Shown here piece after piece: positions 63,040-64,000 of a stretch of DNA of 64,000 nucleotides. Both the position numbers and the translations under genes were made by a program. Position 1 is the first letter of the stretch. Every line of letters begins with the position of its first letter. Source of the stretch: JANXQG01 sp963804375 (GTDB lineage: Bacteria; Planctomycetota; Planctomycetia; Pirellulales; Thermoguttaceae); NCBI GenBank assembly GCA_963804375.1, contig CAWDQE010000014.1, positions 310,001 through 374,000 on the forward strand. The letters run 5' to 3'. The notes under the pieces were generated by a model that was not told where the DNA came from, searched no databases, and worked only from the letters and a program-made list of their open reading frames with translations.

Positions 63040-64000
63040 TTACCACCGGCAATCGACGCCGACATTAATACCCTGGGCCCAGAATCCGGTCTGCTGGAAG
63101 CTGAACAGAGGCGCGGTTGCCCCTGTCTGGGGGCCCGGGGAACCCGGCAAGGTGGACCCGTTTACCGACCGATCGATTTGCTCGCCGGCCCGCGCCACGC
63201 TGCTCCAATAGATGCAGTCGTAGCCCAGAAGTATCCGGGTGTGGGTTGTGAACTGGTAACCGACTTTCAGATCGAGTTCCGGCACCACGGCGAAATTGTT
63301 CTGCGAGTAGGTGCCGATGTTCGAGGGCTGGGCCAACAGACCACCGTTCTGCACGGGCTGGGACGACTGACCTCCACCATAAAGTGGGTAGTATTCCAAA
63401 CCAGTCGGGTCGGTAACGCGTGTCGAGCCGCTGATATTGACCGTCGAGTGCGTGGAGCCCAAGGCGACGCGGGGGAACAGATCCAATGACCAGCGATTCC
63501 GCTGGAATTCGAACTTCATGCCCAAATCGGCACCATTGAACGTGTTCTGCGTGTTGAACTGATCGCGGATCAAGAAGGCACTGCCGGCATTGGGGTTATC
63601 CGCAGTAGCCGGCGGGGTGGCCGTGGAGGTGAGCATTTCCGAAATGCCAAGTCGATCCTCCAGGTCCAAGTACCGATAGCCGGCGACAAAGTCTGCGCGG
63701 AAGCGGTCGTGATAGGTCTTGCAGGTGCAGTCGTCGGTCCAGCAACCGTCCTGGCGGCAAGTGGTGAAGAGAAAATGCGCCCCGGCGGCCTGGAAGCTGG
63801 TCCTGGCGTAGATATCGATCGAGCCATCGAAACTCACGGCGCTGCCGCGGGGATAGGCGACTCGCTCGACCATCTCCAACCCGGTGCTCGTGTCGAAGTA
63901 CGGCCGCGATACGATCGGGTTGCCGTCGGACCAGATGTTGTAATTGGTCCTCTCATCGCCGAGGGCGAGGAACTCGCCTTCGAAACCGATGGTCTCGCAG
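63040..64000 (-). CDS. BBP7-family outer-membrane beta-barrel protein, 5' end outside window
   Basis: Open from the window edge (64000) to the stop at 63040, about 319 residues seen. Features of BBP7: GFEGEFLALGDERTNYN near the edge, ADFVAGYRYLDLEDRLGISE, NTQNTFNGADLGMKFEFQRN, WSLDLFPRVALGSTHSTVNISGS cut at 20 or fewer here, PELDLKVGYQFTTHTRILLG, YDCIYWSSVARAGEQIDRSV, and the aromatic end VGVDCRW. A typical planctomycete outer-membrane protein of unknown function. Confidence 0.92.
   Translation of the reverse strand, partial: CETIGFEGEFLALGDERTNYNIWSDGNPIVSRPYFDTSTGLEMVERVAYPRGSAVSFDGSIDIYARTSFQAAGAHFLFTTCRQDGCWTDDCTCKTYHDRFRADFVAGYRYLDLEDRLGISEMLTSTATPPATADNPNAGSAFLIRDQFNTQNTFNGADLGMKFEFQRNRWSLDLFPRVALGSTHSTVNISGSTRVTDPTGLEYYPLYGGGQSSQPVQNGGLLAQPSNIGTYSQNNFAVVPELDLKVGYQFTTHTRILLGYDCIYWSSVARAGEQIDRSVNGSTLPGSPGPQTGATAPLFSFQQTGFWAQGINVGVDCRW

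Overview
The window looks like chromosomal DNA of a GC-rich planctomycete, probably Pirellulales-like. The evidence is a BBP7-family beta-barrel protein, a DUF1559 pseudopilin followed by its small lipoprotein, a surface protein with the planctomycete N-terminal LEGRSLLS motif, a sulfatase among secreted carbohydrate enzymes, PEP-CTERM/HAF-repeat proteins, ThuA and TMTC/TPR proteins. No genus can be named from the sequence alone.

Layout. 1-8.8 kb: metG (partial), a coiled-coil protein, a membrane protein with an M28 peptidase, then three tandem HAF/PEP-CTERM genes and a decayed fourth. 9-18.5 kb: a lipid-type pair (cyclopropane synthase-like methyltransferase plus FAD reductase), a Spy-like periplasmic protein, obgE, coaX, a zinc alcohol dehydrogenase, an MFS transporter and ThuA. 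18.7-31.6 kb: a TMTC/TPR membrane protein, an orphan DNA methyltransferase, GrpB, glutathione peroxidase, two paralogous membrane-anchored NlpC/P60-like proteins, a sulfotransferase-like protein and a GT39-like membrane protein. 31.56-57.09 kb: a probable integrated island. It ends at an intact tRNA-Glu(CTC) gene next to an excisionase/integrase remnant, and a 25-bp copy of the tRNA 3' end (24/25 identical) lies at the far end. 57.3-64 kb: another GT39-like protein, DAHP synthase with an aromatic leader-peptide attenuator, a DUF11-repeat surface protein and a BBP7 protein.

The island reads as a graveyard. It holds a fused scar of a DISARM defence operon (start of drmD joined to the end of drmC), a truncated ADP-ribosylglycohydrolase, a DUF4139 protein fused to a sialidase tail, and terminal fragments of a metallophosphoesterase, a nitroreductase and other genes. 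Intact genes in it are mostly secreted carbohydrate enzymes: pectate-lyase-like, nitrilase, a GH5-GH2 hybrid, two SASA esterases, alpha/beta hydrolases and a sulfatase. There are also a divergent CsrA-like protein, a three-gene unknown operon and an unknown 482-residue protein.

The window is crowded with short dispersed repeats of several families. Some sit inside coding regions in frame, some supply stop codons, and some are flanked by direct duplications of host sequence. The best-supported regulatory discovery is the attenuator before the DAHP synthase gene: a 25-codon leader with seven consecutive aromatic codons, mutually exclusive hairpins and an intrinsic terminator. Four otherwise conserved genes carry one apparent frameshift each, which may be real decay or assembly error.
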